Notes under the pieces: generated by a model
What the model was told of the DNA's origin: nothing
The model's input: the letters and a program-made list of their open reading frames with translations, nothing else
The model's database searches: none
Position numbers and translations under genes: made by a program
Assembly: GCA_904420015.1 (NCBI GenBank)
Contig: CAJFTS010000019.1
Location: 49,115-113,114, forward strand
From: an uncultured Clostridia bacterium
GTDB taxonomy: Bacteria; Bacillota; Clostridia; Oscillospirales; Acutalibacteraceae
Direction of reading: 5' to 3'
DNA: 64,000 nucleotides
In this document: in pieces, positions 40,906 through 49,172 of the stretch
How the letters are laid out: each line of letters begins with the position of its first letter
Position numbering within the stretch: position 1 is the first letter of the stretch

Positions 40906-41099
40906 CAAGTGGAAACAGTCGCCCTTTTGACGGTCAAACGGGGGCTTTGCAGTAACCCTCCGGCTTGGAAGAAAGGATGGTAAAGAAGGGCACTATATAA
41001 ATAGGTATAAAAAGCGGTAGTGAGATTTTACAAGAACAATAGCAAACCCTTACATGACCTTGATCAAAGAAATGCCTGTCCCCTGTTACACTTGTTCCA

Positions 41100-41130
41100 G
41101 TGAACCTTACAGCAAATTGTAACGGTTCAC
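41100..41130. promoter_or_regulatory. Composite dyad upstream of the giant surface enzyme
   Basis: GTGAACC-TTACA-GCAAAT-TGTAA-C-GGTTCAC is a two-part inverted repeat ending 27 nt before the start codon. It could be an operator or an RNA hairpin that masks the ribosome site. Confidence 0.5.
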
Positions 41131-41156
41131 AAATGAAAGGAGTGGAACAGATACCT

Positions 41157-44100
41157 ATGCGAAAGACAAAGCAGAATCGTCTGCGGCGCGTTCTAACCGC
41201 CTTTATGGCGGTTGCTCTCCTCTCTACGGCACTGATGTCGTCAGCGGGAGCAATAGGCGTTGCCGCGGCGGAACCGTCCGGACAGGTCACCAATATCCTC
41301 GCGGATGAAAACCTGATCAACGGCGTGCATTATTCCGAAGAGGACATTGTCAACTATCTCGGGCAGGAAGGTCACCGCCTGCGCGTCAACCATCTGACGG
41401 TGACGCCGGGGACGGAAAATCTGCAGATCATCTCCGCCAAGGCACAGGATACCGTCAACGCAATGGAGACGGTAGGCGGCCAGGCCCAGCGTGAGATCCT
41501 TAAGGGGAACCACGTGGTAGCCGCCATCAATGCCGATTCCTATGACATGGACTGGGGAATCAACAGCGGCATCCAGGTGCAAAACGGGAACATCCTGGTT
41601 AGCCAGCCCAATTCCAGCCACACTACCACTACGCCGGTGTTTTTTGTGGATGAATCCGGCAAAGCGAACATCGATCCTCTGCGCAGCGTGGCCGATATCC
41701 AGGTGGGCGAGGACTACAAAGCTGAGGTCCAGTACATCAACCGCAACCAGTACTGCACCGGCAACGATACCCGGGTGTTCACCTATTATCTCACCCGCGA
41801 CCATGTGATGAGCTACGGTGCCGGCGGGGTATCCGACCAGCAGGCATACGCGCTGATCCGCTTAAACGATTTTGACGGCTACATTCACGCTGGTACCCAG
41901 TATACCGGCGAAGTGGTGCAGACCTATACCGAGTCCGGCTTTGCCATTCCTTCCGACTGCATTGTGTACGCCGGATACGGTACGAAAGCGCAGGAGGTTG
42001 CTGGACTTGCAGTGGGCGAGGCCGTCACCTACAGCTGCAACCTTTACACCGGCACTTATGCGGAGGCAGACGGCGTGTATACCGACCGCGGCACCCTGTG
42101 CAACGAGGTTTACACGGCGGTCAACGGTTTCCATCTGTTGGCCAAGGACGGCGTTGTCAATGAGGACATGGTCAACAACAGCGGCACCGATAACAATTCC
42201 CGCACCGTCATCGGCATGACGGCGGACGGAACCATGCATGTGCTGTGCGTCGCAAAGCCGGGCACCAACTTCTCCGAGAGCGACGGCACCAGCTTTAAGG
42301 ATATCACCAACTATATGATGAACCAGCTGGGCTGCGTAGACGTGCTGAATATGGACGGCGGCGGCTCCACTGAGATGCTGGCACGCCGTGCCGGCAGTGA
42401 CGAGCTGGTTACCGTCAGCTATCCCAGCGACGGCAATTCCCGCTCGGTTTCCAACTCCCTTTTGTTTGTCAGCACCGCACCGAAGAGCTCCACTGTGGGC
42501 AACGTGGTGGTGGATGAGAACAACATCAAGCTGTATCCCGGCTCTTCCTACGATTTCTCTGTGCGCCTAGCGGACACCAGCGGCAGCAGCCTTTCCTCGG
42601 AAGGGAAGACAATTGTTTGGGGCGCGGAAAAGGGAACCATCGACCAAAACGGCCATTATACCGCACCGGCGTCCTGCACCACCGATACGGTGACCGCAAC
42701 CGTGGACGGCGTAGTGGGGACGGCTACCATCCAGGTGGTGGATACCTTTGGCTCGGTGGGCTTGGACGCCACCGGGACGGTCACCCTGCAGCAGGGCGAT
42801 ACCCGCGCGTTTCGCCTTAAGGCGTATGACAGCGCCAACAAGGAAATTTACATTGATTCTTCCGCCGCCCAGTGGGCTTTGACCGGGGATGCCATTGGTA
42901 CGCTGGAAGACGGCGTGCTCACCGTCACCGCTTCGGAAGGGGAAGCGGACCTCACCGCAACCTTCCTAGGGCAGACCTACAGCGTCCATATCATCATCGG
43001 CCTCAAGGAACAGATTATCGACGACTTTGAGGATTCCCCCATCGAAGGATACTACATGAGCAGTTATCTTTACGGCCGCCAGACCCAGTACGGTGGCAAG
43101 AGCGACATGCTCGGGTTTGAAACCGCCGAGATGGAAGGCAGCCGCGTGAAAAACGGCGAGAACAGCTTCCGGGTCACCTACGATACCTCCATGTGGGCCT
43201 GGGATGCCGCCAACCAGAAGCGCACCACCAATGGGACGGCAAACTTCATCCCTCTGTGGGACGACACCAGTGATTATGCGGGCACCGGCGTGTGGAACGA
43301 GGAGCTGCGCGCGCAAATGGAAGAACGCTACACCGCCAAAGCCATGCCGAAAAAGTTCGGGATGTGGATTTACAGCGGCGATGAAAACAACGACGGTGTC
43401 AGTGACAACATCAATGTCATGCTCACCGCTGTGTTCAAATCCGCTTGCACCGGCCCGGGCACCGGCACCGACAAGAGCTTGAACCTGGTGGGCTCCATCG
43501 ACTGGATCGGTTGGAAATACGTAGAGGCGGAGATCCCACAGGATTGGCCTATGACTCTGGTCTTCAACTATTTCTGGTTCTCCAACACCAACCGCGCCCT
43601 GACTCCCGATCAGGACTATACCACCACCCTCTTGTTCGACGATTTGAAGTTTATCTACACCGATGAGGCCAACGACCTTTCCGGCCCGGTGTTCAACGAG
43701 ACCACGCCCGAAGGCGGCGGCTACTATCAAGATTCCATGGAGTTCTCCACCTGGATTAGCGACAGCGGTTCCGGTGTGGATGCTTCCTCCATCACCGTAA
43801 CCGTCAACGGCATAGCGAAAACCGATTATACCTATGACGCTCAAACCGGAAAGCTCAGCTTTGGCCTAAGCGGGCTGGAAGATGGCCAATCCTACCGAGT
43901 GATCGTCAAAGCCAAGGACAATCAGGGCAATGAATCCGTGCCCTATATCGACAATACCTACACTGTGGACCTGACCCCGGATACCGAGGGTCCCACCGTG
44001 CACGACGTGACCCCCATCGGCAGCGTAACAGTCCGCATCCCTCAGCCGCGGATCAGCTTCTGTATGGAGGACGCTAAGAGCGGCGTGGATCCCCAAAGCA

Positions 44101-46037
44101 TCCGTGTGACGCTAAACGGCCAGGAAGCGCCGGTGTACTATGACGAGGAAACCGGTGACGGCTATGCCCTGCCCGCTGAAAAGCTCCAAAAGGGCAGCTA
44201 CGTGCTGACCATCGACGGCAAGGATGTAGACGGCAATGCCATGGCCACCTATACCGACACCATCACCATCGATCCGATTGCCCAGCCGGAGGATCCGGAG
44301 AACTTTAAGGTTTCCATCATCCCCGACACCCAGGGCAACACCTATTCCGACCGGATCTATAGCCGTGCCGGCGAAGAGGAAAGCGACTTTGTCATCCAGA
44401 TGGGCGACATTGTAGACGGCGCTTCCCAGCAGGAATACACCGACGGCAAGAACTACATCGAAGCCACCGGCAAGCCCTACTTTGTCATGGCGGGCAACCA
44501 TGAAGGCGTCAACGGCAACCTGGAGCTGTTCTATCAGACCTTTGGTTCCCCCACTTATCACCTGGAATACGGCAACACCCTGTTTGTCTTCCTCAACTCC
44601 GCTTATGGCCAGAGCGTCCAGTACACCGATTCCACCCAGTATCATTACCTTGAGCAGCTGTTGCAGGCCAACACCCTTCCTAACGTGGTGGTGCTCAACC
44701 ATGTGGTAACCCGGGACGACTTTGCCACCGAACACAACATGAGTGCTTCTGAAGCCGAACGCTTTGAGAGCATCCTCACCGCGTACAAAGCGGAAAACCC
44801 CGACGTAAATGTGGACGTGCTGTTTGGACACCTGCACACGCTGCACAATTGGAATGTAGGCGATGTGGACTACATCATCACCGGCAACGCCGCCGGCAAA
44901 GGCTATGTCACTGCGGAAGAGGGCAACCTGCTGGGCAGCGGTATTTATCAGGTAACTGACGGCTCCGCCGAATATACCTACAATCCCCTGCTGACCCGCG
45001 TCTATCTGCAGCACGACGCCCTGATCGGCGATACCCTCAACACCTTTGAAGGCGCGACACTCCAGCTCAATCTTTACGGTGATTTCCGGGAATATCCTTC
45101 TAATTACATCACGCAGCTCAACAGCCATGAACTGGTAAACATCCAGTGGAGTTCTTCGGATCCCGCGGTGGCTACCGTGGATGAAAAGGGCGAAGTAACC
45201 GTCACCGGCCAGGGCACCGCTACCATTACGGCTGTCTGCGGCGGTGAAACCGCAATGATGCAGCTGAACGTGTTGGATCCCTCTCTTGCGGATGTGGCAA
45301 GCCTGCAGATTACCTTGCCGGAGGATCTGAAAGCCGACCAGACCGTGCTTCCCACGGTAACAGCCACCGATCCCTATGGCGTATCCTTTGCGCTGGACAA
45401 CCAGAGCGTACAATTCCAGTTTGAAAACGGCCTGGCCGAGATGACACAAGACGGCAAAATCCATCTTCTGCAGGCGGGTGAAGAAACCGTCCAGGTTACC
45501 TATCAGGGCCGGAGCGCTGAGACGACCGTACAGATCGGCCGTTCCGATGCAGACGTGGTCTCCATCGAGCTCTCCATCCCCACCGGTAAGGTAGGCGATA
45601 CGGTACAGCCGGTTGTCTGTGCCACCAATCCCTACGGGGTGCAGCGCACGCTGGATAATCAGGATGTCACCTTCACCGTGACCAACGGGTTGGTCCGTGT
45701 GAATGAGGACGGCACTTTGACCTTCCTCCAGGCAGGTGCCGAAGTGGTTGCCGCCGAATACAATGGCCTGACCGCCATGGCTGGCCTTACCATCCAGGAG
45801 GTAGAGGAAGAAACGCCTTCTACTCCGGACCCGGATGAACCCGCTACGCCCGATCCGGACGAGCCTTCCGCCACCGATCCGGATGTGCCCGGTGGGACTG
45901 AGGACACCACTCCTTCGGATGAGAATCCTTCCACCGGTGTCTCTGCAATGCCGGTAGCCACAGTAGCCCTTCTCCTGTTAGCTGCCTTAGCTGTGACAGG
46001 CTTGGCTGTGCGGAGAAAACGCAACAGCGAAATCTAA
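41157..46037 (+). CDS. Cell-wall-anchored phosphodiester glycosidase / metallophosphatase multidomain protein
   Basis: The 1626-aa exported protein has a signal peptide (RVLTAFMAVALLSTALMSSA). A NAGPA-type phosphodiester glycosidase domain (about residues 60-430) has VVAAINADSYDMDWGINSG and VDVLNMDGGGSTEML. Big-type Ig domains and a jelly-roll-like region follow. A calcineurin-like phosphoesterase (about 1049-1240) has IPDTQGNTYSDRI, QMGDIVDG, VMAGNHEG and VLFGHLHTLHNW. Three more Ig-like repeats (ATNPYGVQRTLDNQDV type) and a Pro/Asp linker precede the sorting signal NPSTG, a hydrophobic helix and RRKRN. Both catalytic domains attack phosphodiesters, so teichoic acid or glycan phosphate scavenging is plausible. 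The start at 41157 is chosen for the signal peptide; AGGAG lies 14 nt upstream. Confidence 0.88.
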   Translation: MRKTKQNRLRRVLTAFMAVALLSTALMSSAGAIGVAAAEPSGQVTNILADENLINGVHYSEEDIVNYLGQEGHRLRVNHLTVTPGTENLQIISAKAQDTVNAMETVGGQAQREILKGNHVVAAINADSYDMDWGINSGIQVQNGNILVSQPNSSHTTTTPVFFVDESGKANIDPLRSVADIQVGEDYKAEVQYINRNQYCTGNDTRVFTYYLTRDHVMSYGAGGVSDQQAYALIRLNDFDGYIHAGTQYTGEVVQTYTESGFAIPSDCIVYAGYGTKAQEVAGLAVGEAVTYSCNLYTGTYAEADGVYTDRGTLCNEVYTAVNGFHLLAKDGVVNEDMVNNSGTDNNSRTVIGMTADGTMHVLCVAKPGTNFSESDGTSFKDITNYMMNQLGCVDVLNMDGGGSTEMLARRAGSDELVTVSYPSDGNSRSVSNSLLFVSTAPKSSTVGNVVVDENNIKLYPGSSYDFSVRLADTSGSSLSSEGKTIVWGAEKGTIDQNGHYTAPASCTTDTVTATVDGVVGTATIQVVDTFGSVGLDATGTVTLQQGDTRAFRLKAYDSANKEIYIDSSAAQWALTGDAIGTLEDGVLTVTASEGEADLTATFLGQTYSVHIIIGLKEQIIDDFEDSPIEGYYMSSYLYGRQTQYGGKSDMLGFETAEMEGSRVKNGENSFRVTYDTSMWAWDAANQKRTTNGTANFIPLWDDTSDYAGTGVWNEELRAQMEERYTAKAMPKKFGMWIYSGDENNDGVSDNINVMLTAVFKSACTGPGTGTDKSLNLVGSIDWIGWKYVEAEIPQDWPMTLVFNYFWFSNTNRALTPDQDYTTTLLFDDLKFIYTDEANDLSGPVFNETTPEGGGYYQDSMEFSTWISDSGSGVDASSITVTVNGIAKTDYTYDAQTGKLSFGLSGLEDGQSYRVIVKAKDNQGNESVPYIDNTYTVDLTPDTEGPTVHDVTPIGSVTVRIPQPRISFCMEDAKSGVDPQSIRVTLNGQEAPVYYDEETGDGYALPAEKLQKGSYVLTIDGKDVDGNAMATYTDTITIDPIAQPEDPENFKVSIIPDTQGNTYSDRIYSRAGEEESDFVIQMGDIVDGASQQEYTDGKNYIEATGKPYFVMAGNHEGVNGNLELFYQTFGSPTYHLEYGNTLFVFLNSAYGQSVQYTDSTQYHYLEQLLQANTLPNVVVLNHVVTRDDFATEHNMSASEAERFESILTAYKAENPDVNVDVLFGHLHTLHNWNVGDVDYIITGNAAGKGYVTAEEGNLLGSGIYQVTDGSAEYTYNPLLTRVYLQHDALIGDTLNTFEGATLQLNLYGDFREYPSNYITQLNSHELVNIQWSSSDPAVATVDEKGEVTVTGQGTATITAVCGGETAMMQLNVLDPSLADVASLQITLPEDLKADQTVLPTVTATDPYGVSFALDNQSVQFQFENGLAEMTQDGKIHLLQAGEETVQVTYQGRSAETTVQIGRSDADVVSIELSIPTGKVGDTVQPVVCATNPYGVQRTLDNQDVTFTVTNGLVRVNEDGTLTFLQAGAEVVAAEYNGLTAMAGLTIQEVEEETPSTPDPDEPATPDPDEPSATDPDVPGGTEDTTPSDENPSTGVSAMPVATVALLLLAALAVTGLAVRRKRNSEI

Positions 46038-46061
46038 ACTTCCCCTATTTTAAGAAGTTGG

Positions 46062-46097
46062 ACGAGGGTACCGTTTCAATGTGGTACCCTCGTTTTT
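46062..46097 (+). terminator. Terminator of the giant surface enzyme gene
   Basis: ACGAGGGTACC/GGTACCCTCGT with a 10-nt loop is followed by TTTTTC. Confidence 0.85.
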
Positions 46098-46315
46098 CTA
46101 CTTTGTCATAGCAGGGAATAGGGACGCCCTTTTCCATATTGTTCGAAACCGCGATTCAAGCGGCCAGCGCCGGCTCTTTTTTCAAATGTAGACAGTGGAA
46201 GCTGCCCGGTGATAAAATATAGGGGTGGACGTCAATCCTTCGTGGGCCATTCGGCAGCTGGTATGGCAATGCAAAATCGGAGACGATCCCTTTGGGATCA
46301 AGGAGGGGATAATAA

Positions 46316-46708
46316 ATGGTTATGTACAGGATTGCTGGTCCTAGTGGCAGGCTTTCTTTTCTCCGTTACCTCCGGCAAAGAATCGCTTACCAGCCAGCTG
46401 ACCGACTCGAAATTTACGCTGTATCGCATTGTGGAGGAATGAGGCGGCGTGCGCGGCTTTGTGCTATCTCAGCTTTTTCTATATGCGGCCTCCTGCTTTA
46501 TCAGAAGAAGGAAAAACGCTACCACCTTTTGTGGGCGCTAATTGGATTCCCGGTTATCTGGTTTTACTTTTATTTTTTCAGGTGTATTAATCGTTCATGT
46601 CGCTACAAGCAAGGCGAAGCGCCTATGACGGTGGAACCGCATTTCCGCCTTGACAAGAGGGAAAGGATCTATTATACTAAAACCGCAACACATAACACTG
46701 TTATATAG
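46316..46708 (+). CDS. Uncertain small membrane protein (overlapping frames)
   Basis: An ATG at 46316 follows AAGGAGGGG and opens a 130-codon frame whose last 85 residues contain a convincing membrane helix pair (SICGLLLYQ, LLWALIGFPVIWFYFYFF). A different frame over the same DNA (to the stop at 46442) reads a natural-looking GLLVLVAGFLFSVTSGKE helix and ends in ATGA, with a new ATG at 46439 in the first frame. So either two overlapping small membrane genes exist or one gene carries a frameshift. A possible promoter TAGACA-18 nt-TAAAAT lies at 46189-46218. I do not recognise a family. Confidence 0.35.
   Translation: MVMYRIAGPSGRLSFLRYLRQRIAYQPADRLEIYAVSHCGGMRRRARLCAISAFSICGLLLYQKKEKRYHLLWALIGFPVIWFYFYFFRCINRSCRYKQGEAPMTVEPHFRLDKRERIYYTKTATHNTVI
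46650..46678 (+). promoter_or_regulatory. Promoter of the tetR-ABC operon
   Basis: TTGACA (46650-46655) and TATACT (46673-46678) are separated by 17 nt. Confidence 0.85.
46692..46704. promoter_or_regulatory. Likely TetR operator
   Basis: The perfect dyad ATAACA-C-TGTTAT lies just downstream of the -10 box, where repressor binding would block transcription. Confidence 0.6.
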
Positions 46709-46719
46709 GGGGTGAGTGT

Positions 46720-47343
46720 TTGTTCCTTCCCGAGCCTACCCCGACTACCCGTGCGCATATTTTAGAAGCTGGGAAAAAAGAATTCCTTGCCAAAGGGTTT
46801 CGTGACGCGTCCCTGCGAAACATAGTTAAGGAAGCAGGCGTTACGACCGGCGCCTTTTATGGGTATTACAAAAGCAAGGAGGAGCTGTTTGACGCGTTGG
46901 TTTGCGAGCCATACCAGGCCCTAATGGAACGGTTCAATCAAGCGCAGGATGCGTTTGCCACGCTTCCACCCAAGGAGCAGCCTGCTCACATGGGCGAAAT
47001 TTCTGGGGACTGTATGGACTGGATGGTGGACTACATTTACGAGCATTTCGATGCGTTTAAGTTGCTTCTTTGCTGTGCGGAGGGGACGCGGTACGAGTGG
47101 TTCATCCACGATCTGGTAAAAATTGAAGTGGATGCGACGCACCGGTTCTTGTCGGTCCTCAAAGGGCTGGGGCATCCGGTAAAAGCCATCGACCCGCAGT
47201 TGGAGCACATTCTAGTCAGCGGGCTTTTTTCCGGTTTTTTTGAGATGGTGGTTCACGATATGCCAAAGGAGCAGGCTTTGGGTTATGTGAAGGAACTCCG
47301 GGAATTTTACACGGCAGGCTGGCAAAAAATCATGGGGCTGTAA
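46720..47343 (+). CDS. TetR-family transcriptional regulator
   Basis: The 207-aa protein starts at a TTG 8 nt behind GGGGGTGAG. The N-terminal HTH reads TRAHILEAGKKEFLAKGFRDASLRNIVKEAGVTTGAFYGYYKSKEEL, recognised by ASLRNIVKEAGVTTGAFYGYY. The C-terminal ligand domain is all helical (EHFDAFKLLLCCAEGTRYEW). It lies upstream of, and in line with, two ABC half-transporter genes. A dyad at its promoter suggests autoregulation with the exporter. The ligand is unknown. Confidence 0.92.
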   Translation: MFLPEPTPTTRAHILEAGKKEFLAKGFRDASLRNIVKEAGVTTGAFYGYYKSKEELFDALVCEPYQALMERFNQAQDAFATLPPKEQPAHMGEISGDCMDWMVDYIYEHFDAFKLLLCCAEGTRYEWFIHDLVKIEVDATHRFLSVLKGLGHPVKAIDPQLEHILVSGLFSGFFEMVVHDMPKEQALGYVKELREFYTAGWQKIMGL

Positions 47344-47365
47344 AGCCCTGCTTTTTTGCCGTATA

Positions 47366-47381
47366 GTTAGCTTAAACTAAC
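47366..47381. promoter_or_regulatory. Dyad between tetR and the first ABC gene
   Basis: GTTAG-CTTAAA-CTAAC lies in the 55-nt intergenic space, 18 nt before the ABC ATG. It is either a second regulator site or a minor hairpin. Confidence 0.35.
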
Positions 47382-47398
47382 CATAAGGAGGGATTTGC

Positions 47399-49168
47399 AT
47401 GAAAAAACAATCCAATCTCTCGCGGCTGATGCAGTACGCGGGAGGGCATCGCTATTTTACCTATGCCTCATGGGTGCTTTCCGCGCTGAGCGCGCTCATT
47501 GCGCTGGTGCCATTTTGGTACATCTGGAGAATGATCCAAGAGGTGCTGCAGGTGATGCCGGACTTTGACAAGGCGCAAAACTTAGCCGTCAACGGCTGGA
47601 TGGCGGTTCTGTTTGCTGTGGTAGCGGTGCTGGTTTACATTGCAGGGCTAATGTGCTCCCACGTGGCGGCGTTCCGGGTGGCCACCAACATCCGCTGCGA
47701 GGCCATGCGCCACATTGTCAAGCTGCCGCTAGGATTTGTGCAGGAGTTCGGCAGCGGCAAGCTGCGCAAAATTGTCAACGAGTCCAGCGCGGCTACGGAA
47801 ACCTACCTGGCCCACCAGCTGCCCGATAAAGCGGGCGCAATCGCAACACCTTGCGGCCTCTTGGTGCTGTTGCTTGCATTTGACTGGCGGTTGGGGCTGC
47901 TCAGCCTGATTCCGGTGGCGCTGGGCTTTTTGATTATGATGAGTATGACCGGCTCGAAAATGCAGCAAAAGATGAAGGAATACCAAGATGCCCTGGATGA
48001 CATGTCCAACGAAGCGGTGGAATACGTCCGCGGTATCCCGGTGGTCAAGACCTTTGGGCAGACGGTGTTTTCCTTTAAAAAGTTCAAGGACGCCATCGAC
48101 CGGTATGGGGTGTGGGTCATCGCCTACACCAAGCAGCTGCGGACGCCGATGCTGTTTTACACAGCGGCCATCAACGGCGTGTTCGTGTTCCTGATTGCGG
48201 CCGGGTTGCTTTTCACCCGTGACGGGGTGACCAACGAATTTTTGCTCAACCTTCTTTTTTACATTATTATTACTCCCGTTATCTCGCTGACCCTGACTAA
48301 AATCATGTTCCAAAGCGAGAACGCCATGATTGTCAACGACGCGCTGGAACGGATCGACAGCGTGCTTACCCTTACGCCCTTGTCCCAAGCCGCCGTTCCC
48401 CAATCCCCTAAGGACAGCTCAGTTACCCTGGAGGACGTGCGCTTTAGCTACGACGGGAAAACCGACGCCCTCAAACACGTTTCCCTCTCTATCCGTCCCG
48501 GACAGACCGTCGCCTTCGTAGGCCCCTCCGGGGGAGGCAAAACCACCCTTGCCAATTTGATTGCCCGCTTTTTCGACCCCCAGGAGGGCCGGGTACGCAT
48601 CGGCGGTGTGGATATCCGGGACATCTCCAAAACGCAGCTGATGGATACGGTGTCCTACGTATTCCAAGACAGCAAGCTGATTAAGGCGTCCATTCTGGAA
48701 AATGTGCGCCTGGCCAAGCCGGATGCGGGTCGGGACGAGGTGATGCGGGCGCTGAAAGCAGCTCAGTGTATGGACATCGTGGAAAAGTTGCCCAATGGGG
48801 TGAATACGGTAATCGGGACAAAGGGGGTATACCTTTCCGGCGGGGAACAGCAGCGCATTGCCATTGCGCGGGTGATGCTTAAGGATTCCCCCATCGTCAT
48901 CTTAGACGAGGCCACGGCGTTTGCCGATCCGGACAATGAAAGCCGGGTGCAGAGGGCCTTTACAGAGCTGTCGAAGGGAAAAACGGTCATTATGATTGCC
49001 CACCGCCTTTCCACCGTGGTGGGGGCGGATCGGATTTTCGTCCTCAAAGAAGGGGAAATCACCGAGTCGGGCACTTGCAGGGAACTGATGGAGGCCGGCG
49101 GCCTGTTTCGCAAGATGTGGAAGGATTATCAGACTTCCGTCGAATGGAAAGTAGCAAAGGAGGGCTGA
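47399..49168 (+). CDS. Heterodimeric ABC exporter half, subunit 1
   Basis: The 589-aa half-transporter has six membrane segments in the first 320 residues, beginning SWVLSALSALIALVPFWYIW. The nucleotide domain has Walker A VGPSGGGKTTLANL near 375, the signature YLSGGEQQRIAIARVML near 475, Walker B VILDEATAFADP and the switch IAHRLSTV. GGAGGG precedes the ATG. All ATPase motifs are canonical. The second half is encoded 4 nt downstream. This two-subunit arrangement behind a TetR gene occurs in exporters of drugs, siderophore-like compounds and peptides. The substrate is not predictable. Confidence 0.92.
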   Translation: MKKQSNLSRLMQYAGGHRYFTYASWVLSALSALIALVPFWYIWRMIQEVLQVMPDFDKAQNLAVNGWMAVLFAVVAVLVYIAGLMCSHVAAFRVATNIRCEAMRHIVKLPLGFVQEFGSGKLRKIVNESSAATETYLAHQLPDKAGAIATPCGLLVLLLAFDWRLGLLSLIPVALGFLIMMSMTGSKMQQKMKEYQDALDDMSNEAVEYVRGIPVVKTFGQTVFSFKKFKDAIDRYGVWVIAYTKQLRTPMLFYTAAINGVFVFLIAAGLLFTRDGVTNEFLLNLLFYIIITPVISLTLTKIMFQSENAMIVNDALERIDSVLTLTPLSQAAVPQSPKDSSVTLEDVRFSYDGKTDALKHVSLSIRPGQTVAFVGPSGGGKTTLANLIARFFDPQEGRVRIGGVDIRDISKTQLMDTVSYVFQDSKLIKASILENVRLAKPDAGRDEVMRALKAAQCMDIVEKLPNGVNTVIGTKGVYLSGGEQQRIAIARVMLKDSPIVILDEATAFADPDNESRVQRAFTELSKGKTVIMIAHRLSTVVGADRIFVLKEGEITESGTCRELMEAGGLFRKMWKDYQTSVEWKVAKEG

Positions 49169-49172
49169 GGCA

